Below are positions 13,987-17,191 of a stretch of 17,191 nt of DNA, piece after piece (the stretch's first letter is position 1; each line of letters opens with the position of its first letter). The translations under genes and the position numbers were made by a program. The stretch comes from Deltaproteobacteria bacterium. GTDB taxonomy: Bacteria; Desulfobacterota_B; Binatia; UBA9968. Under the pieces are notes generated by a model that worked only from the letters and a program-made list of their open reading frames with translations, was not told where the DNA came from and ran no database searches. The stretch is taken from positions 1 through 17,191 of the forward strand of contig VBKY01000206.1 of NCBI GenBank assembly GCA_005879255.1, written 5' to 3'.

Positions 13987-15699
13987 ATGCGCAGCGGAAA
14001 AGCGATGGTGAAAATCATGCAACGAACAGGAATTGACCATATCATTTCCTCGCCCGGCTCGGAGTGGCCGCCGGTCTGGGAAGCGCTGGCCGAACTGGCG
14101 GCTGAGGGAGCGCAGAAACCGAAATACGTCAACTGCCGGCATGAAGCCGTCGCGGTCGCTATGGCGGCGGGCTACACAAAAGTCACCGGTAAGCCGCAGG
14201 TGGTGATGCTTCATGCCACGGCCGGACCATTGAACGCGGCCATGGCCATACGCGCCGCGCTGCACGAGCGCACGCCAATGGTGATCATCAGTGGCGAAGT
14301 CGCGGCCTACGGCGAAAACACCAAAGTCGCCGACCCCGGCGGGCAGTGGTTACATGATCTGACCGATCTCGGCGGCTCTCCTGATCTGTTGCGCAGTTGC
14401 GTGAAGTGGGCGGATCGGGTCATGTCCGCCGAACTGCTGGCGCCGACGCTTGAGCGCGCCGTTCAGATTGCGCTCGAACCGCCGGCCGGACCGGTTCTGG
14501 TCGGGATTCCCTTCGAATGCATGATGGAAGAGGTTAACATTGCCGATCACGGTCGCTCTAACGAAGTGATCCGCGCCGTTTCAGTCGATGACGCGGCGAT
14601 CGAAAAAGCTGTGGCGATGATCGCCAGCGCCAAGAACCCGGTCGTGCTCACCGAGCATGCCGGCGGCGATCCGCGCGCCGTCGAGCGGCTTGTGGAATTG
14701 TGCGAGCTGTTTTCGCTTCCCGTTATGGAATCCTATCGGCCGGCGTTTCTGAATTTCCCAAGGACCCATCCGCTCTATCAGCACCACGACCCTAAATTTG
14801 TCGATGCAGCGGATTTAGTCTTGATGGTCGACGCGGTGACTCCCTGGTACCCGGCGAGCAAGGGACCGGAAAACGCGAAAGTTATTTCTATCGCCGAGGA
14901 ATTTCCCAACTCGCGACTACCCTACTGGGGCTATAACGTCGATCTCGCGCTGATCGCGCCGCCGGCAGCGACTTTGGCGAAGCTCGTCAAGAAAGCGAAG
15001 CTCTCTGAACAGGTTGCGGCAAATCGCGCTGAGTATACGCAGCGTCTCGGGCGCAACCGTGAGCGGCACGAAGGTTACTTTGGCAAGCTTAAAGACGAAG
15101 CGCGCAAGCATGCCGACCAGTCGCCGATCGATCCGCGCTGGCTTTGTCACGTGCTCGGCGAGGCGCTGCCGGAAAACGCCGTGATCTCTGAAGAGACAAC
15201 CGTTTATCGCTCATTGATTCAAGAAGCGATCCCACGGAGTCAAACCCAATCCTATTTTGCGCGCATCACCGGCGGGCTCGGCGTCGGCCTCAGCTATGCG
15301 CTCGGCGTGAAGTTAGCGATGCCCGACCGTCCGGTTTTCGCTTTGATCGGCGATGGCGCGTTCCATTACAATGCTGTGCCGTCGTGCCTCGGCGTGGCGG
15401 AAGAATATGGCTTGCCGATCCACGTCGTCGTATTCAACAACGGCCGATACCTATCGATGGAAACTAGCCTGATTAAATATTTTCCCGACGGCGCCGCGAA
15501 GCACACCGGCGTTCACTACGGCGCTCATATCGCGCCAAAACCCGACTACCAACTCTACGGCAAAGCCCACGGTGGCTACGGCTATCGGGTAACGCAACCG
15601 AAGGACATCAAACCAGCCATCGAACAGGCATTGAAACACGAAACCGAAGGCAAGCTTACGGTCATCGACGTCGTGCTAAGCGACTTTAATCCGCGATAA
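13987..15699 (+). CDS. Cytoplasmic thiamine pyrophosphate-dependent enzyme (acetolactate synthase/decarboxylase-like)
   Basis: 570 residues with AAGGAG 7 bases before the ATG. PYR domain about 1-180 with the catalytic Glu in CRHEAVAVAMAAGY (E53); central domain about 195-335; PP domain about 375-570 with GDGAFHY (455-461) and NN at 484-485, 27 residues after the GDG. Both cofactor motifs are intact and there is no export signal. The family performs decarboxylation or carboligation of 2-oxoacids; the sequence does not identify the substrate, and it is not an obvious ilvB because no small-subunit gene accompanies it. It follows the binding-protein gene at 11 bases. It is a distant paralogue of the Tat-exported enzyme at 1003-2892, with the same PGS and HE motifs in the first 60 residues of the PYR domain. 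Confidence 0.92.
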   Translation: MRSGKAMVKIMQRTGIDHIISSPGSEWPPVWEALAELAAEGAQKPKYVNCRHEAVAVAMAAGYTKVTGKPQVVMLHATAGPLNAAMAIRAALHERTPMVIISGEVAAYGENTKVADPGGQWLHDLTDLGGSPDLLRSCVKWADRVMSAELLAPTLERAVQIALEPPAGPVLVGIPFECMMEEVNIADHGRSNEVIRAVSVDDAAIEKAVAMIASAKNPVVLTEHAGGDPRAVERLVELCELFSLPVMESYRPAFLNFPRTHPLYQHHDPKFVDAADLVLMVDAVTPWYPASKGPENAKVISIAEEFPNSRLPYWGYNVDLALIAPPAATLAKLVKKAKLSEQVAANRAEYTQRLGRNRERHEGYFGKLKDEARKHADQSPIDPRWLCHVLGEALPENAVISEETTVYRSLIQEAIPRSQTQSYFARITGGLGVGLSYALGVKLAMPDRPVFALIGDGAFHYNAVPSCLGVAEEYGLPIHVVVFNNGRYLSMETSLIKYFPDGAAKHTGVHYGAHIAPKPDYQLYGKAHGGYGYRVTQPKDIKPAIEQALKHETEGKLTVIDVVLSDFNPR

Positions 15700-15816
15700 T
15701 GGTTGCGCTGCACGGGCAGGTCGATGCCGAAGTCGGCAAGGAAATTGGCTTGGATGCGCGTTCTTTGAGCCGCAAGCCGGCTGCAACTCCCCGGACCTCG
15801 GCGCCGGCATAGAGCA

Positions 15817-16941
15817 ATGGCGGATCGCCGAATTCGTTGCGCAATGCTCCAACTCTGCGCGACCATTCTTTTTGCTTGTACCGGTAGCTCGGGAGCGGAC
15901 CCTGATCAGAAAAACGCCGCCGATCAACAACGCTTCGTTCGCGAAGCATTACTAAATCAGCTCGGTATTTCCGAGCCACTGGTTTTTGATGTGCCGCAAA
16001 ATACGCGGTCTTTGACAGTGACCGTCGTCGGCGAGCCGGCGCAGATTTATGCCCTCGCTTCGTTGCGTACGGCCGACGGCGTGGAACATGTAGGATGGGA
16101 TGAAAAAAAGCCCCCGGGCCCGGCTCTCGACTATTTCTACCGACAGGAACATGTCTGCCATTTTCCCGGGAGGCTAAGACAGTGTCCGCGATTGGGAACC
16201 TACACGCTCATTTATCCGAATCGTCCGGATCAGAAGTTACCCGCCGGAACCACGTCACTTAGAGTGTCCTCGGAAAAAGCCGGAAGCGCCCACGTGCATT
16301 TTTTCTTGTCGGAAACATCCAAAGCCAATTTTTTGCATCTGAACTTCTTCACGGTTTCCCGACAATCGACGCCCGTCGACACCAAGCGGTTGGCGAGAAA
16401 AATTCAAGATATCTTTGACCAGGCTGAAATTCAGATTGCGATCGACAACGAAGTCGCGCTTCATGATAGCTCCTTTAGCGATCTGACGAACTTGGCGGCG
16501 CCCAAGCTACGCCCCTCCGGCGCACCGACCGATCCCGAGGAAACGCCCAACGGCGGACCCGCCAAACTCGCGCTCTTGGGCCACCAGCGTTTGCCGTTGT
16601 CGAGTGCATTAAATATTTATCTGGTCGACTCATTCGGTGGTCACGGAACTAAAGCGTTAAGTCTGGGAACTCCGGGTCCGCCGTTGCCATCGAGTTATTA
16701 TTTTGGCGTTTTCGTCGAGCGTTCAAGCGACTACGATGCCATGGCTCGACTATCGGCTCACGAAATTGCTCATTTTCTGGGACTTGATCATCCTACTCGC
16801 TGGTCGGCGTCCGACGCCATCTATCGCGACGGTCTCGTAAGCGGCCCGGACATCGTAACAAATCTGATGGGCTCGGGCTCCGAGCTTACGGAGGCGCAAA
16901 TGAATGTAATGAGGCGAAGTCCACTCTTGAAACCGAACTAA
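15817..16941 (+). CDS. Secreted metzincin-type zinc metalloprotease, probable lipoprotein
   Basis: 374 residues from 15817; an internal ATG at 15844 is an alternative, and neither has a strong ribosome site. The N-terminus is basic, then MLQLCATILFAC, which ends in a plausible lipobox (LFAC, C21). The last third holds the zinc motif HEIAHFLGLDH (H315, E316, H319, H325) and a Met-turn-like NLMGSGS (M351) followed by LTEAQMNVM, as in metzincins of the M10/M43 kind. Residues 50-170 look like a beta-rich domain (SLTVTVVGEPAQIYALASL) with a possible disulfide C114-C123. The remaining middle (171-300) is unassigned. It should cleave proteins in the envelope or outside the cell. It lies 117 bases after the TPP enzyme in the same direction, but a functional link is not evident. 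Confidence 0.85.
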   Translation: MADRRIRCAMLQLCATILFACTGSSGADPDQKNAADQQRFVREALLNQLGISEPLVFDVPQNTRSLTVTVVGEPAQIYALASLRTADGVEHVGWDEKKPPGPALDYFYRQEHVCHFPGRLRQCPRLGTYTLIYPNRPDQKLPAGTTSLRVSSEKAGSAHVHFFLSETSKANFLHLNFFTVSRQSTPVDTKRLARKIQDIFDQAEIQIAIDNEVALHDSSFSDLTNLAAPKLRPSGAPTDPEETPNGGPAKLALLGHQRLPLSSALNIYLVDSFGGHGTKALSLGTPGPPLPSSYYFGVFVERSSDYDAMARLSAHEIAHFLGLDHPTRWSASDAIYRDGLVSGPDIVTNLMGSGSELTEAQMNVMRRSPLLKPN

Positions 16942-17017
16942 CTAAGGCTAATTTGCGGTTGTCGGCTTTTCATCGCAGCGAGCGATATAGATCGGGGTGC
17001 GATCGTCTTTGCGGGTA

Positions 17018-17040
17018 ACCCCCGGATTGCAGTCCGGGGT
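17018..17040. repeat. Hairpin ACCCCCGGA...TCCGGGGT
   Basis: Arms 17018-17026 and 17033-17040 pair with one bulged C. It stands 80 bases after the metzincin stop and is not followed by a T-run, so it is a weak terminator candidate at best. The region 16942-17191 contains no recognisable gene. Confidence 0.4.
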
Positions 17041-17061
17041 GGCGCAACCCGGAATCCAGAC

Positions 17062-17090
17062 GTAGAGGCGGGTTTCAAACCTGCCCCTGC
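17062..17090. repeat. GTAGGGGC-family palindrome, third copy
   Basis: Arms 17062-17075 and 17077-17090 match at 11 of 14 positions around a single central base. The outer part GTAGAGGCGG / CTGCCCCTGC resembles the outer arms of the palindrome at 4820-4883, while the centre differs. Confidence 0.5.
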
Positions 17091-17134
17091 TGGATACCGG
17101 CTGGAGTTCATTGAGTGCCGGACTGTGTGAAAAC

Positions 17135-17170
17135 TCCGTTCATGGTTCGACGGTGCTCACCACGAACGGA
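17135..17170. repeat. Dispersed palindrome TCCGTTCATGGT...ACCACGAACGGA
   Basis: Twelve-base arms (17135-17146 and 17159-17170) match at 11 positions around the 12-base centre TCGACGGTGCTC. The centre and inner arms recur in inverted orientation at 448-469. REP-like intergenic palindromes of this kind are common in environmental genomes. Confidence 0.65.
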
Positions 17171-17191
17171 ATCGCTTCATTTGAAATTGAG

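Noticed and set aside
15715..15760. Terminator after the second TPP enzyme
   Set aside because: Only a 5-bp stem with a 4-base loop near 15726 and no T-run.

Overview
The window is a piece of chromosome from a GC-rich Gram-negative bacterium. Sec, Tat and probable lipoprotein signals, a c-type cytochrome, orphan ABC-type binding proteins, a molybdenum hydroxylase and many short dispersed palindromes suggest an environmental Deltaproteobacteria-like or related uncultured lineage. No rRNA or marker gene is present, so the taxon is an inference from style only.

Left edge (1-630): the 5' part of a group II intron lies on the minus strand and runs off the window. Its first base is at 401, just after a GC-rich hairpin. 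A rho-independent terminator at 562-592 closes the first minus-strand operon.

630-4748 (minus): a HEAT-repeat cytoplasmic protein comes first. It is followed by a two-gene operon encoding a twin-arginine-exported TPP-dependent enzyme and a small secreted monoheme cytochrome c, which could form an exported 2-oxoacid oxidation couple. 4945-6102 (plus): an M24 metallopeptidase-fold protein. 6207-9595 (minus): a molybdopterin-binding hydroxylase large subunit without its FAD and Fe-S partners, overlapping by 4 bp a periplasmic Fe3+/polyamine-type binding protein.

9892-10335 (plus): a small CoA-binding protein whose frame stops at a UGA exactly where the family has a conserved Cys. The family C-terminus continues in frame behind it, and a small hairpin with GGUC in its loop lies at a distance expected of a bacterial SECIS. 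This is the strongest candidate for something undescribed here (selenocysteine, or else a nonsense mutation).

10393-12751 (minus): an operon of a signal-peptide-bearing methyltransferase and two tandem alpha/beta hydrolases (about 74% identical by hand count), behind a recognisable sigma-70-like promoter. 12926-15699 (plus): a NitT/TauT-type binding protein followed 11 nt later by a second, cytoplasmic TPP enzyme. 15817-16941 (plus): a probable secreted or lipid-anchored metzincin. The right end (16942-17191) has no gene but carries three palindromes.

Recurring theme: binding proteins without permease or ATPase sit next to single catabolic enzymes (hydroxylase plus binding protein, binding protein plus TPP enzyme). 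The intergenic spaces are filled with at least four families of short repeats.
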